Below are positions 17,170 to 27,402 of a DNA stretch of 64,000 bases, one piece after another. Source of the stretch: Pseudoalteromonas sp. '520P1 No. 423' (GTDB lineage: Bacteria > Pseudomonadota > Gammaproteobacteria > Enterobacterales > Alteromonadaceae); contig NZ_BBZB01000001.1 in the NCBI RefSeq assembly GCF_001269985.1, positions 3,472,001 to 3,536,000 on the forward strand, given 5' to 3'. Below the pieces are notes generated by a model. That model searched no databases. It saw only the letters and a list, made by a program, of their open reading frames with translations, and was not told the DNA's origin. Within the stretch, counting starts at the first letter, position 1. Every line of letters begins with the position of its first letter. A program made the translations under genes and the position numbers.

Positions 17170-17962
17170 TGATTGCCTCAGAGCAAGTTTTTTTATCAAG
17201 CTTTAAAAGGTGGTCTAATAATGCCATATATGCATAAACTCCTCTTGCCTTGGGACAATAGATTACCGGTGATTTCATCGCTAGGCTTGCATCTCTAAAT
17301 TTAGTATCGATTGGGATCACCCCAGGCCATACTTTTTCATCATATGTTGCTCGTAATGTTTTATATGCCTCTAATGAAGCTTTAGTGCGCTTATCATACA
17401 TAGTAGGAATGATCGTATATTGATATTTCTTAGATTGTGAACTTTGCATTAATTGCATTGTTCTCATCATGCGATCTAAACCTTTCAAAGCTAAAAACTC
17501 TGTTTGTACAGGGATTAAAACTCTTTCACTTGCCGCCAACGCATTAACCATCAAAACGCCTAATACAGGAGGACAGTCTAAAATGGCATAATCATACTCA
17601 TCTGCAATTTTAGCCAAAGCTTTAGTTAAAATTAAGCCCATGCCACTTTTATTACCCATGCTACGATCTAAAGTTGCTATTGCCATGGTCGCAGGTAATA
17701 TATCTAAATTATCCATAGTTGAAGGACATAACGCTTGCAATATTTCTTCTTTATTCAAGCCTTTACTTCGAGAGAAAACATCGTACACACTCACTTCTAA
17801 TTCTTCAGAATCAATGCCAAAATAGTAGGTGAGTGATGCATGAGGATCAGTATCAATGAGTAATACTCGCTTACCTTGAGATGCAAGAATGCCACCTAAA
17901 GTTACTGTGGTAGTTGTTTTACCTACACCACCTTTTTGATTCGCAACTGTCCAAATTTTCAA
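17162..17962 (-). CDS. parC: ParC, ParA-like ATPase for polar localisation of the chemotaxis array
   Basis: A 266-residue ParA/Soj-type ATPase with a deviant Walker A (NQKGGVGKTTTTVTLGG), DTDPHASLTYYFG and the DCPPVLGVLMVNAL motif. There is no partner parB. In Vibrio, the homologue ParC recruits array proteins to the old pole, which gives each daughter an array. It lies between motD and parP. Confidence 0.88.
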   Translation of the reverse strand: MKIWTVANQKGGVGKTTTTVTLGGILASQGKRVLLIDTDPHASLTYYFGIDSEELEVSVYDVFSRSKGLNKEEILQALCPSTMDNLDILPATMAIATLDRSMGNKSGMGLILTKALAKIADEYDYAILDCPPVLGVLMVNALAASERVLIPVQTEFLALKGLDRMMRTMQLMQSSQSKKYQYTIIPTMYDKRTKASLEAYKTLRATYDEKVWPGVIPIDTKFRDASLAMKSPVIYCPKARGVYAYMALLDHLLKLDKKTCSEAINE

Positions 17963-17974
17963 ATTTGATCCTTT

Positions 17975-18958
17975 CTACTGCTCTTTTTCTCGAGTTGTAA
18001 TTCTTATCCCACCATCAGGTAAATTAATAATCTTGATAGTTTTATCATCTATTTCTTGCTGTTCTATTTTTTTTAATTGGGCTTCTAATTCTTGTTTATC
18101 TTGTTCTAGATTTTCTACAGCAATCACCTGAGAATCACTCTGGGAAAACATACCAAACTTTGAAAGTGCAATAACGACCTTTCTATTTTCGGCACGCCCT
18201 TTCGGTGACGTATTACTGGCAAATGGAGCATATTGCCCATAACCTTCAATCGCCATTCTTGCTGGATTAATCCCTTTATTCTCAAGTGCTAGCAGCATTT
18301 GCGTGGCACGACTGACTGATAACTGCCAGTTAGAACTAAATACTTCATTACTGATAGGCTGATTATCAGTATAACCCCTAACGCGAATATAATTTTCTAC
18401 ACTATTGATTACATCATAAACTTTAGAAACAACCTGCTCTATTGCATGAGTGGAAGCTGAGCTGCCACTTCCAAATAACAAACCTGAATTAAGCTCTATT
18501 GTTAACCAATCTTGATTTAGCTCTAACTTAGCTTGCCCTGTCTCAATTTCATCCGATAGCGCAGTTTTTAGATCTTGCTCTAGCGAATCTAAGGGGCTTC
18601 CTAGCTTTTTTTGTTTTAGATTAGCTAAATCCCCAAAACCATCAACTAACTCAGGGCCTTCTTTCTCATCAATGATTGAATTACCATATAATACAAACTC
18701 AGTATCAACCGCATTTTTTGTTAACAGCCCTTCACCTTCAACCCCTGCATCTTGCTGTTCATGCTGATTAGCGGTTTTATCAAATACTTGCTCAAGTGAG
18801 TCTGATAAAATCTTAAATTCGTTTTCATTGGTAATAGCCAAAGAATATAGAACCACAAAAAAAGCAAACATGAGTGTCATATAATCTGCATAAGAAACTA
18901 ACCAACGATCTAAATTCTCATGGTTATTTTCTAATGCAGATTTACGATAACGCCTCAT
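17975..18958 (-). CDS. motD: MotB-family stator or accessory protein (MotD type)
   Basis: A 327-residue protein: a short cytoplasmic N-terminus, one membrane span with the plug-proximal aspartate in SYADYMTLMFAFFVVLYSL, a variable linker, and an OmpA-like peptidoglycan-binding domain (about 170-270; IRVRGYTDNQPIS, SRATQMLLALENKGINPARMAIEGYGQYAP, NRKVVI). The last 50 residues are Gln/Glu-rich coil. The pair encoded next to cheB matches Pseudomonas MotCD; it uses the proton- or sodium-motive force, which the sequence alone does not settle. Confidence 0.87.
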   Translation of the reverse strand: MRRYRKSALENNHENLDRWLVSYADYMTLMFAFFVVLYSLAITNENEFKILSDSLEQVFDKTANQHEQQDAGVEGEGLLTKNAVDTEFVLYGNSIIDEKEGPELVDGFGDLANLKQKKLGSPLDSLEQDLKTALSDEIETGQAKLELNQDWLTIELNSGLLFGSGSSASTHAIEQVVSKVYDVINSVENYIRVRGYTDNQPISNEVFSSNWQLSVSRATQMLLALENKGINPARMAIEGYGQYAPFASNTSPKGRAENRKVVIALSKFGMFSQSDSQVIAVENLEQDKQELEAQLKKIEQQEIDDKTIKIINLPDGGIRITTREKEQ

Positions 18959-18971
18959 AATACTTAGTAGC

Positions 18972-19751
18972 TCAACTTTCTATAATCGTATTTACTTGAG
19001 AGTAATGCTTCTGTGTTTGATATGCAGAAAGCTTTAATTCTATATTGCTAGGACTCTCTCCTTGCAATATAGACAACATACCTTCAGCTAATAATTCATG
19101 GTACATAATCTGCTCTTCAACAATACATTTGAGCTTATTTGCAACAGGTAAAAAAAGTAAATTAGCAAAACCCACTCCATAAATAGTTGCAACAAATGCA
19201 GTTGCGATCCCTGCCCCAAGTAATTCAGGCTCTTTAATAAAATTCATAGCTTGTATTAAACCTAAAACTGCGCCTAAAATTCCAATTGTCGGACTATACC
19301 CGCCCATCGCTTCATAAATTTTTGAAGATTTAATCAAGGCATCTCGGTGTAAAATAAGTTCAACTTCCATTGTCTCTCGAAATTGCTCAGGTTGAACACC
19401 ATCAATCATCATATTAAGGCCCTTAGAAACAAAATAATCTTTGCTAATTAAAGCTTCATTTTCTAATGATAAATAACCGTCTTGACGTGCTTTATGTGAC
19501 CATGACTTTATTTGAGAAATCCCCTTATCTACTGGATAACTCGGCGGTATTATTATCCAGGTAAACATTTTTATTCCTTGCAGGAAAATTCCCGCAGGAG
19601 ATTGCAGCATAACAGCACCTAATGTGCCGCCTATTACAATCAAGAGGGCTGAATAATTCACTAAACTTAATAATAATCCGCCTTCAAACCAATAACCAAA
19701 ACCAATTGCAAATATAGCAATTAACAAGCCTGAAATTGATAGTTTATCCAC
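18972..19751 (-). CDS. motC: MotA-family stator protein (MotC type)
   Basis: A 259-residue protein with four membrane spans: [41 protein letters not shown], the TM3 region [20 protein letters not shown] and TM4 [27 protein letters not shown], with a charged cytoplasmic loop between spans 2 and 3. It forms the ion channel ring with MotD. The start overlaps the end of cheB by 8 bases. A second stator set (pomAB or motAB), if present, lies elsewhere. Confidence 0.9.
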   Translation of the reverse strand: MDKLSISGLLIAIFAIGFGYWFEGGLLLSLVNYSALLIVIGGTLGAVMLQSPAGIFLQGIKMFTWIIIPPSYPVDKGISQIKSWSHKARQDGYLSLENEALISKDYFVSKGLNMMIDGVQPEQFRETMEVELILHRDALIKSSKIYEAMGGYSPTIGILGAVLGLIQAMNFIKEPELLGAGIATAFVATIYGVGFANLLFLPVANKLKCIVEEQIMYHELLAEGMLSILQGESPSNIELKLSAYQTQKHYSQVNTIIES

Positions 19752-20850
19752 AACCGACTTCTCTTGTTATGCGACTTGCGACATCTGGCAATGCAATACT
19801 TGCTTCAGCAAGCCCTGCGTTGGCAACCGCTTGAGGCATGCCATATACAACACAGGTTTTTTCATCTTGAACCCATATCTTAGAGCCAGCTTGTTTTAAC
19901 AATCTAGCACCATCTCGACCATCAGCTCCCATGCCTGTTAATACAATGGCTAAAACAGAATTTGTATAGCTTTTTGCTAAACTTGCAAACGTGATATCAA
20001 CACTCGGTTTATATGTGACTCTGGTTCCTTCGTCTTCATAAATTCGTATCTTTTGACCTGAACCTCTGCCTTCAACCAACATCTGCTTACCACCAGGTGC
20101 TAAATAAGCGGTGCCAGCTTTTAATGCCTCACCATTTTGCGCTTCTTTCACTTGAATTTTACATAAGGAATTCAGACGAACTGCAAATGCAGGGGTAAAA
20201 GCTGCAGGCATATGCTGTATTAAAAGAATCGGATGAGGGAAGTTTGATGGTAACTGTGTCAGTATACTTTGTAGTGCAACGGGCCCCCCTGTTGATGTAC
20301 CAATCGCTACTATTTTATATGTTTTTCCTGAAGCTCTTACATCTTGCGTTGTTTTTCTTCTAGCCTCAAAGTTATTCTCAGCAGGTTTTACTGGACGAGA
20401 TTTAATAACCGGCTTTTCTATTGGGCACGGTTTTCTTACAAAGCGGCTTAATCTTCGTCGACCTATCTCCTTTACCTTTTGTTGCAATAATTTAATTGCT
20501 TCTTCTTTATCTCGTGCTATATCTTCAAACTTTTTAGGTAAAAAGTCTAAAGCACCTGCGTCAAGTGCATCAAAAGTTGCACTTGCACCATGGTGAGTTA
20601 AAGAAGAAAACATTAATATTGGCACCGGAGATGCCTTCATTATTTGTTTTACAGCGCTTATACCATCAAGTATAGGCATTTCAACATCCATAGTAATCAC
20701 ATCTGGTTTTATTTTAGCCGCTTTTTCAACCGCTTCTTTACCATTATTTGCTGTATCGATTACTTCTAATTCTGGATCTTGATTTAATATTTCACTGACT
20801 CTTCGTCTAAAAAAACTTGAATCATCAACAACTAAAACTTTAATTGTCAT
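19744..20850 (-). CDS. cheB: CheB protein-glutamate methylesterase
   Basis: A 368-residue two-domain protein. The receiver domain (1-120) has the phospho-acceptor Asp55 in [13 protein letters not shown]. The catalytic domain (about 175-368) has the Ser ([12 protein letters not shown]), His ([11 protein letters not shown]) and Asp ([13 protein letters not shown]) of the esterase triad. It demethylates and deamidates receptors. No cheR is present in the window. Confidence 0.96.
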   Translation of the reverse strand: MTIKVLVVDDSSFFRRRVSEILNQDPELEVIDTANNGKEAVEKAAKIKPDVITMDVEMPILDGISAVKQIMKASPVPILMFSSLTHHGASATFDALDAGALDFLPKKFEDIARDKEEAIKLLQQKVKEIGRRRLSRFVRKPCPIEKPVIKSRPVKPAENNFEARRKTTQDVRASGKTYKIVAIGTSTGGPVALQSILTQLPSNFPHPILLIQHMPAAFTPAFAVRLNSLCKIQVKEAQNGEALKAGTAYLAPGGKQMLVEGRGSGQKIRIYEDEGTRVTYKPSVDITFASLAKSYTNSVLAIVLTGMGADGRDGARLLKQAGSKIWVQDEKTCVVYGMPQAVANAGLAEASIALPDVASRITREVGCG

Positions 20851-20867
20851 TCAATTTACTCATTTAG

Positions 20868-23093
20868 TTATTTTACTTTTCCAGCATAGTGCTTTAATAA
20901 ATTAGGTACATCTAGTATTAGAGCGATTCCACCATCAGAAGTTATTGTAGCACCTGCCATGCCCGGAGTTCCTTGTAGTAAGGCATCTAAGGGTTTTATT
21001 ACTACTTCTTCTTGACCTATTAAAGAGTCAACGGCAAAGCCTATTTGCTGCGTTCCTAATTGAACGATAACAACATGTCCATCTCCACTGCGTTGATCTG
21101 CAATTGAAGATGGGTTTTTAACAAGCCAACTTTCAAGATAAAATAATGGAATTGCCTTATCTCTAACAATAATTGTTAATTGACCATCAACTATATTTGT
21201 TTTCGATAAATCGAGATGGAATATTTCATTTACACAAGCTAGAGGAAGTGCGAATGTCTGCTCTTCAACAAGTACCATTAATGTTGGTAATATTGCTAAA
21301 GTCAGTGGTACCTTAATTTCTAATGTCGTACCTGTTCCTCTTTGAGATTCAATATTAATTGAACCATTTAGCTGAGTGATTTTTGTTTTAACAACATCCA
21401 TACCCACACCGCGACCTGAAATATCAGATATTTCTTCTTTAGTCGAAAAACCTGGTGCAAATATTAAATTAAACGCTTCATTATCAGTCATTCTTGATGC
21501 AAAATCGGCATCAATTACACCTTTACCAATTGCAATATCTTTTAACTTATCAGGATCCATACCTGCACCATCATCTTTGATGGTTAAAAGTATATGATCA
21601 CCTTCTTGAGAGGCTGAAAGTGTAACTGTACCTGTTCTAGATTTACCTGTTGCTTCACGTTCATCTGGCATTTCAATACCATGATCAACTGAGTTCCTAA
21701 CTAAATGCACTAAAGGATCAGCAAGTGCTTCAACTAAGTTTTTATCTAAATCAGTATCTTCACCAACTAATTGAAGGTTAATATCTTTTTTCAAACTACG
21801 TGCTAAATCACGAACAACACGAGGAAAACGACCAAATACCTTTTTAATAGGTTGCATCCGTGTTTTCATCACAGCACTTTGCAAATCAGCTGTCACAACA
21901 TCAAGATTTGAAATTGCCTTATTCATACTTTCGCTACTATTAGTCGCACCTAGGCTTACTAATCTATTTCTAACTAAAACAAGTTCACCAACCATATTCA
22001 TTATTTGATCAAGACGTTTAGTGTCTACTCGAACCGTTGTTTCAGCTTGTACTGCAGGAGATTTAGCAGATGGTTTTTCTGCAGCCGGTTTTGCTACTGG
22101 TTTAGGCTTTTCTTCCGCTTTTGCTTGTGGTTTTAGTACTGGTTTCGTTACTGGTTTTTCTACTTTTTTCTCAATTTTAGGTTTACTTGCAACCTCAGGT
22201 TTTTGAGCTGGAGTTGGCGCGGATTCTACCGTTTTAGGACCCTGTCCTTTGCCATGAAGTTCATCTAATAAAGCTTCAAATTCATCATCTGAAATATCTT
22301 CAGAATCAGAACTAGCTATAGGCGTACTTTCAACGACATTATTCTTCTCTTCTGGAGCTGTGCTTTGGGTTTCACCAAACGATCCAACCCCATGCAATTC
22401 GTCTAACAAGTTTTCAAATTGATCATCTGTAATATCGCCATCAGATGCATCATTTGTGATTTCTGGTTGCCCTTTTGACTCTTCAACTATAGGCCCTTTT
22501 CCTGCTCCATGAAGTTCATCTAATAAGCTTTCAAATTCATCTTCTGATATATCATCAATATTTGAATCATCTGAACTTGTATCATCCATATCAAACAATA
22601 CGTCATCAAAATCAGAGCTTAAATCTTCTTCAGGACTTGTTGTGAGAGAATTATCGACTTCTGGAGCTGTAGCTTCATGAGGAGGTGACACTTCGCCTTC
22701 ACTTTGAGGTTTGCAAAGGTCATGCATCGCTTTTAGTAGGTTAGGATCGGCGGCTTCAGGCTTTTCTCTATTTTGAATACAAGCAAACATAATATTTATA
22801 CAATCTAATGCTTGTAAAATAACATCCATAAGTTCTGGAGTGACACTTATTTGCCCTTGACGTAAAATATCAAAAACATTTTCTGCACCATGACAAGCAT
22901 CTACAAGCTCAGTCATTGCTAAAAATCCAGCACCACCTTTGACAGTATGAAAACCTCTAAATATTGCATTTAATAAATCAGCATCTTCAGGGTTATTTTC
23001 TAATTCTATAAGCTGCTCAGATAATAATTCGAGAATTTCTCCGGCCTCAACCAAAAAATCCTGCAAAATATCTTCATCTAGTTCAAAACTCAT
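20868..23093 (-). CDS. cheA: CheA chemotaxis histidine kinase
   Basis: A 741-residue kinase: Hpt domain P1 with the phosphorylated His49 (FRGFHTVKGGAGFLAM), a long acidic then Pro/Lys-rich linker (about 130-355) in place of a clear P2, dimerisation domain (VRVDTKRLDQIMNMVGELVLVRNRL), ATP-binding domain (HLVRNSVDHGIE, GDHILLTIKDDGAGMD, GRGVGMDVV) and C-terminal CheW-like P5 (LALPLACVNEIF-type FALPLACVNEIFHLD). The linker carries three spaced copies of an LLDELHG motif, each in an acidic context. In Vibrio the corresponding linker holds the LID region bound by ParP. Confidence 0.96.
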   Translation of the reverse strand: MSFELDEDILQDFLVEAGEILELLSEQLIELENNPEDADLLNAIFRGFHTVKGGAGFLAMTELVDACHGAENVFDILRQGQISVTPELMDVILQALDCINIMFACIQNREKPEAADPNLLKAMHDLCKPQSEGEVSPPHEATAPEVDNSLTTSPEEDLSSDFDDVLFDMDDTSSDDSNIDDISEDEFESLLDELHGAGKGPIVEESKGQPEITNDASDGDITDDQFENLLDELHGVGSFGETQSTAPEEKNNVVESTPIASSDSEDISDDEFEALLDELHGKGQGPKTVESAPTPAQKPEVASKPKIEKKVEKPVTKPVLKPQAKAEEKPKPVAKPAAEKPSAKSPAVQAETTVRVDTKRLDQIMNMVGELVLVRNRLVSLGATNSSESMNKAISNLDVVTADLQSAVMKTRMQPIKKVFGRFPRVVRDLARSLKKDINLQLVGEDTDLDKNLVEALADPLVHLVRNSVDHGIEMPDEREATGKSRTGTVTLSASQEGDHILLTIKDDGAGMDPDKLKDIAIGKGVIDADFASRMTDNEAFNLIFAPGFSTKEEISDISGRGVGMDVVKTKITQLNGSINIESQRGTGTTLEIKVPLTLAILPTLMVLVEEQTFALPLACVNEIFHLDLSKTNIVDGQLTIIVRDKAIPLFYLESWLVKNPSSIADQRSGDGHVVIVQLGTQQIGFAVDSLIGQEEVVIKPLDALLQGTPGMAGATITSDGGIALILDVPNLLKHYAGKVK

Positions 23094-23109
23094 GCAGCAG
23101 TTCTCCCTT

Positions 23110-23904
23110 TTAGAAACCTAAACTTGATAATAAGTCGTCAACATCATCTTGATCTGATACAACATCATCACGTTCTAATGCATCTATAATCGGACCCTCT
23201 GCAACTTGATCTAATTCTTTTTCAACTTGTAGAGATGATTCTATATTTTTTTCTTCAATAACTTCTTTTACAGGTAATTCACCATCAATTGGCGAGCCAA
23301 AAACTTTCAACATATGAATAAGGCTTTCTTCAACTTCACGCACAAGCTCTATCACTCTGCGAATAACTTGCCCTGTTAAATCTTGAAAATCTTGGGCCAT
23401 TAAGACCTCTGTCATTAAGCTTTGTAGCTTTTGAGTATTACCCTGCGTATTTAAAATAAACGAATCTAACCCATGACATAAGGATTTAAACTCGCCTAAT
23501 TTAAGGTCGCGACTCATAAGTCGATCCCATGAGGGTTTAATGTTATCAAGTTCGTTTTTTAGCTCATCAGCTATTGGTAAACCTGCTTCTATCGCATCCA
23601 TGGTTTTATTCGCAGCTTGCTCTGTCATTTTTATGACATAATTTAAACGCTCTTTTGCATCTGGTAATGCTTCTTTCGTTAAATCGGTAAGCTTTGAATC
23701 TAACTGAAAGTTATTTAATGAGTCATGTAATTGACGAGTTAACTTACCAACCTCTTCAAATAGCTCAGATTGCATTTGTGTTGTTATTTGCAATAGCAAT
23801 TCATCAGCTTGTGCTTGTTCATTACTTTCAAGTAATGATACAAGTTGTCTAGCTTGTTCAAGTGTAATTTGAGGTAAATCAGTTGAAATTATTAACTCAT
23901 CCAT
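23110..23904 (-). CDS. cheZ: CheZ phosphatase of CheY-P
   Basis: A 264-residue, largely helical protein. The catalytic stretch LMTEVLMAQDFQDLTGQVIRRVIELV contains the Gln that activates water (QDFQDLTGQ). The C-terminal tail DDVDDLLSSLGF matches the peptide that docks on CheY. It removes phosphate from CheY-P to reset motor bias. The acidic 200-245 linker is longer than in E. coli. Confidence 0.95.
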   Translation of the reverse strand: MDELIISTDLPQITLEQARQLVSLLESNEQAQADELLLQITTQMQSELFEEVGKLTRQLHDSLNNFQLDSKLTDLTKEALPDAKERLNYVIKMTEQAANKTMDAIEAGLPIADELKNELDNIKPSWDRLMSRDLKLGEFKSLCHGLDSFILNTQGNTQKLQSLMTEVLMAQDFQDLTGQVIRRVIELVREVEESLIHMLKVFGSPIDGELPVKEVIEEKNIESSLQVEKELDQVAEGPIIDALERDDVVSDQDDVDDLLSSLGF

Positions 23905-23907
23905 AAT

Positions 23908-24291
23908 TTAACCTAAGCGCTCAAACACTTTTTCTAATTTGGTTTTAAGCGTGCCTGCTGTGAAGGGCTTAACAATATAACCATTAACGCCAGCTTGTGC
24001 AGCAGCTATTATTTGTTCTTTTTTAGCTTCAGCAGTTACCATTAATACTGGTATATGCTTTAAGCTATCATCAGCTCGAATCGCTCTTAGTAAGTCTATA
24101 CCTTGCATACCAGGCATATTCCAATCGGTTACTACAAAATCAAACTCTTGGTTTTGTAGCATAGGTAGTGCAGTACTACCATCATCTGCTTCTTGGACAT
24201 TAGTAAAGCCTAAGTCTCTTAGCAAATTTTTAATGATTCTTCTCATAGTAGAAAAGTCATCAACTACAAGAACTTTCATATTTTTATCCAA
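23908..24291 (-). CDS. cheY: CheY response regulator
   Basis: A 127-residue single receiver domain: [23 protein letters not shown], phospho-acceptor Asp56 in [12 protein letters not shown], Thr in [13 protein letters not shown] and Lys in [20 protein letters not shown]. CheY-P binds FliM/FliN at the motor. Only 3 bases separate it from cheZ. Confidence 0.97.
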   Translation of the reverse strand: MDKNMKVLVVDDFSTMRRIIKNLLRDLGFTNVQEADDGSTALPMLQNQEFDFVVTDWNMPGMQGIDLLRAIRADDSLKHIPVLMVTAEAKKEQIIAAAQAGVNGYIVKPFTAGTLKTKLEKVFERLG

Positions 24292-24335
24292 AACATCCTC
24301 CTGTGAGGTACGAACTCAAGGTTACAACCACTTTA

Positions 24336-25055
24336 TTAAACCCAGTCACTGATTTTAGCTTTTAGCCTTATCATTGCCTGTCCATGTATCTGACTAACAC
24401 GAGACTCACTTACATCAAGTATTTGTCCAATCTCTTTTAAATTCATTTCTTCATTATAGTAAAGAGATAATACAAGAGCATCTCTTTCAGGCAATGTTTT
24501 TATTGCCTTTACTAATGAAACATTAAACTTATCATTTTTTATTGACGCAAAAGGCGAATTACTTAATGATTTATCCGATGATATTTGCAGCACATCTTCA
24601 TCAACACCGAGATCTTCTATTCCTAGAATTTTACCTGAATTCACATCATTAAGGATATGATGGTATTCATCGAGTGTAATATCAAGTTTTTCAGCAACTT
24701 CTATGCCTTTTACTTCTCGACCTAGCTGAGATTCTAATTCTGAAATGGCTTGAGCAACCTGACGGCTGTTTCTGTGAACAGACCTTGGTACCCAATCGCC
24801 TTTCCTAATTTCATCTAGCATAGCACCTCTGATTCTTATGCCACCAAATGTTTCAAAACTAGCGCCTTTTGTGCCATCAAAGTTTTTAGCAGCTTCAATC
24901 AAACCTATCATGCCTGATTGAATTAAATCATCCAACTGCACACTTGCGGGGAGTCTCGCCAACATATGATAAGCTATACGCTTAACTAAAGGCGTATGAC
25001 GCTCTACAACTTGTGCAATATGGTTATTATCACTGTATCCGGCTACTTTATTCAC
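24336..25055 (-). CDS. fliA: FliA, sigma-28 factor of late flagellar genes
   Basis: A 239-residue sigma factor with region 2 (PLVKRIAYHMLARLPASVQLDDLIQSGMIGLIEAAKNFD), region 3 (GWVPRSVHRNSRQVAQAI-like) and region 4 (ALVLSLYYNEEMNLKEIGQILDVSESRVSQIHGQAMIRLKAKI). It directs flagellin and chemotaxis promoters such as that at 53988-54014. It follows flhG and precedes cheY. Confidence 0.96.
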   Translation of the reverse strand: MNKVAGYSDNNHIAQVVERHTPLVKRIAYHMLARLPASVQLDDLIQSGMIGLIEAAKNFDGTKGASFETFGGIRIRGAMLDEIRKGDWVPRSVHRNSRQVAQAISELESQLGREVKGIEVAEKLDITLDEYHHILNDVNSGKILGIEDLGVDEDVLQISSDKSLSNSPFASIKNDKFNVSLVKAIKTLPERDALVLSLYYNEEMNLKEIGQILDVSESRVSQIHGQAMIRLKAKISDWV

Positions 25056-25069
25056 TAATAAAAATGCCT

Positions 25070-25927
25070 TTAGCGGTTTACTAATTTTTCAATAAAAAAT
25101 TCCAGATGCCCCGAAGGCTGATTTGGAATTGGCCATTTAGCTGCTTTTGTAGCTAAAGTCTTAAATGCGATTGCGGCGGGAGATTTAGGAAAAAGGTCAA
25201 CAATTGCTTTTTGCTTACGCGTTGACTTTCTCATATTTTCATCAAAAGGTACTGTTGCCACTAATTCTAATGAAACGTCTAAAAACCTATCTGTTACTTT
25301 AGACAGTTTAGCAAATAGTTCTTGACCTTCTCTTAAACTTCTTACCATATTTGCAATAATTTTAAACTTATAAACACCATGTTCTCTGCTTAATATCTTA
25401 ATTAAGGCATATGCATCTGTAATTGAAGTTGGCTCATCACACACCACCATTAATACATCTTGTGCTGCACGAGAAAAGCTTAATACCATTTCAGAGATAC
25501 CTGCTGCAGTATCAACAATTAATACATCATAATCGGCATTAAGTTCACTAAATGCACGAATTAACCCTGCATGTTCTGAAGGTGAAAGCTCAACCATCGT
25601 TTGCGAGCCAGATGTTGCAGGCACAATTCTAATGCCGTGAGGCCCTTCAACTAAAATATCTTCTAATTCACACTCGCCAGAAAGCACGTGTGATAAATTT
25701 TTTTCTACACGTAGACCTAACATGACATCACAGTTAGCTAAACCTAAATCGGCATCTAATACAAGGACACGTTTACCTTGTTGTCCCATGGCTATTGCAA
25801 TATTCAAAGAGGCATTTGTTTTACCTACGCCGCCTTTGCCGCCAGTCACTGAGATTACTTTAACTGCATTATTGTTCTGTTTCATTTTACGCAGGCCACT
25901 TGCTTGATCCATAACTGTATTAATCAT
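25070..25927 (-). CDS. flhG: FlhG (FleN) MinD-like ATPase, flagellar number regulator
   Basis: A 285-residue MinD/ParA ATPase: deviant Walker A (GGKGGVGKTNASLNIA), DADLGLANCDVMLGL, and VDTAAGISEMV. The N-terminus carries the DQASGLR motif, which in FlhG proteins stimulates the FlhF GTPase. FlhG limits flagella to one per pole and, in Vibrio and Pseudomonas, acts on FlrA/FleQ. Its start overlaps the end of flhF by 8 bases. Confidence 0.95.
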   Translation of the reverse strand: MINTVMDQASGLRKMKQNNNAVKVISVTGGKGGVGKTNASLNIAIAMGQQGKRVLVLDADLGLANCDVMLGLRVEKNLSHVLSGECELEDILVEGPHGIRIVPATSGSQTMVELSPSEHAGLIRAFSELNADYDVLIVDTAAGISEMVLSFSRAAQDVLMVVCDEPTSITDAYALIKILSREHGVYKFKIIANMVRSLREGQELFAKLSKVTDRFLDVSLELVATVPFDENMRKSTRKQKAIVDLFPKSPAAIAFKTLATKAAKWPIPNQPSGHLEFFIEKLVNR

Positions 25928-27383
25928 ACATTCCTACTGTTTGAGATTCTACCGTTGAATCTCTGTGATATTGTGCGTTAGTCTTTTTAGCATACAATTG
26001 TTCTGCTTTTTTAACCAATTTTTCAGCATTTGCAACTCGAATGTCTTCAGGTACGCGCTGACCATTAGTAAGATACCCTATCGGCAGACGATTTTGAATC
26101 GCAATACTGATAATTTCTCCTAAACTTAGACATTCGTCAAGTTTGGTGAAAATACAACCACTTAACTGTACCTTTTTAAAGTGTTTTACTGTTTCTTGCA
26201 AAACGCCCATCTGTGCAGTTGCACTTAAAACCAAATAACTACGAATATCAACTCTAACATTTCTCATTAATGTATTTAACTGCTCGGTCAGACGCAAATC
26301 TCTTTGACTCATTCCAGCCGTATCTACTAATACTAGACGCTTACCACGTAAATGGTATAAAACTTCAGCTAATTCATTAGCATCTTTAACTTGCTTAACT
26401 GGACAACCTATAATTCGGCCATAAGTTGCAAGCTGTTCATATGCACCAATACGATAGGTATCCGTTGTAATTAACGCAACTTTATCAGCGCCAAATTTTT
26501 GTGCACCTAAAGCTGCAAGCTTTGCGACTGTTGTTGTTTTACCAACACCTGTTGGCCCTACAAGTGCAAAAACACCGCCTTGACGTAATATTTCATTATT
26601 CGTTGTATAAAGCTGGCTTTGTACCATTTCTAACAAAGCTTCCCATGCTTTTTTTTCTGATACATCATCAGGAATAAAACATGCCATTTGATCTGCGACA
26701 TCATCATTGATGCCCATGCCTTTAAGTCTTTCTATCATATATGCACGAGTTGGATCTCTGCGCGCTAAATCTTGTGTCATTAAACCTGATACTTGATGCT
26801 CTAATAATTGGCGAATTGCAGCCATTTCATCTTGCATCGCTTGCATTTCGTTATTATTTTGCTCTTTTATCTCTTTATGTTCTGCTTTAACAGCTTTTTT
26901 CTCTGGAGCATTTGACTTGTTATACCAAGGAGATTCAAATGAATCATTTATTTCCTCGATAGATTCATCAAACTTGTTATTAAACATATTTGACTTTTCG
27001 TTTTCTCTAGACTGAGTAGACTGCCTATTTAATAAGGCCTCTAAACTATCCGCAATTTTTGCTTCAGGCTCAGGTTTTGCTGCTAATGGTTTAGGGCGAA
27101 CAAAGTTATTAACCTTTGAACTATATTGTGAAGCCATTTGTGAGTGAGTGTTTAGATTTGCACGTGCTCTTGTCTGATTAGTCAGATGTTGTGCAGCCTG
27201 TGTTTCAACTCGAGCTGCAGGCTTAGCCTGAGCTGGCGTTTTGTCGTAATCAACGGCAGCAACAATTTCAACACCATCAGCCATTTTTTTATTTGACATA
27301 ATTACAGCATCTACACCTAGCTCTTCTTTAACTTCATTAAGTGCTGTGCGCATATCTTTTGCAAAAAAACGTTTAATCTTCAC
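25920..27383 (-). CDS. flhF: FlhF SRP-type GTPase, polar placement of the flagellum
   Basis: A 487-residue protein: an N-terminal basic region (MKIKRFFAKDMRTALNEVKEELG), a variable B domain to about 190, then the N and G domains of SRP GTPases with G1 GPTGVGKTTTVAKLAA, DTYRIGAYEQL, G3 VDTAGMSQRD and G4 TKLDE. FlhF marks the pole where the flagellum is built. Gene order flhA-flhF-flhG-fliA is the standard one. Confidence 0.96.
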   Translation of the reverse strand: MKIKRFFAKDMRTALNEVKEELGVDAVIMSNKKMADGVEIVAAVDYDKTPAQAKPAARVETQAAQHLTNQTRARANLNTHSQMASQYSSKVNNFVRPKPLAAKPEPEAKIADSLEALLNRQSTQSRENEKSNMFNNKFDESIEEINDSFESPWYNKSNAPEKKAVKAEHKEIKEQNNNEMQAMQDEMAAIRQLLEHQVSGLMTQDLARRDPTRAYMIERLKGMGINDDVADQMACFIPDDVSEKKAWEALLEMVQSQLYTTNNEILRQGGVFALVGPTGVGKTTTVAKLAALGAQKFGADKVALITTDTYRIGAYEQLATYGRIIGCPVKQVKDANELAEVLYHLRGKRLVLVDTAGMSQRDLRLTEQLNTLMRNVRVDIRSYLVLSATAQMGVLQETVKHFKKVQLSGCIFTKLDECLSLGEIISIAIQNRLPIGYLTNGQRVPEDIRVANAEKLVKKAEQLYAKKTNAQYHRDSTVESQTVGMYD

Positions 27384-27402
27384 ATTCTACCCCTTATCCT
27401 TA

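Noticed and set aside
16420..17199. Longer start of ParP at 17199
   Set aside because: It would overlap parC by 38 bases; the ATG at 17169 gives the short overlap usual for coupled genes.
17162..17962. ParA-like gene considered as a plasmid or phage partition gene
   Set aside because: There is no parB or parS, and its neighbours (motCD, parP, cheW) are those of the chromosomal chemotaxis operon.
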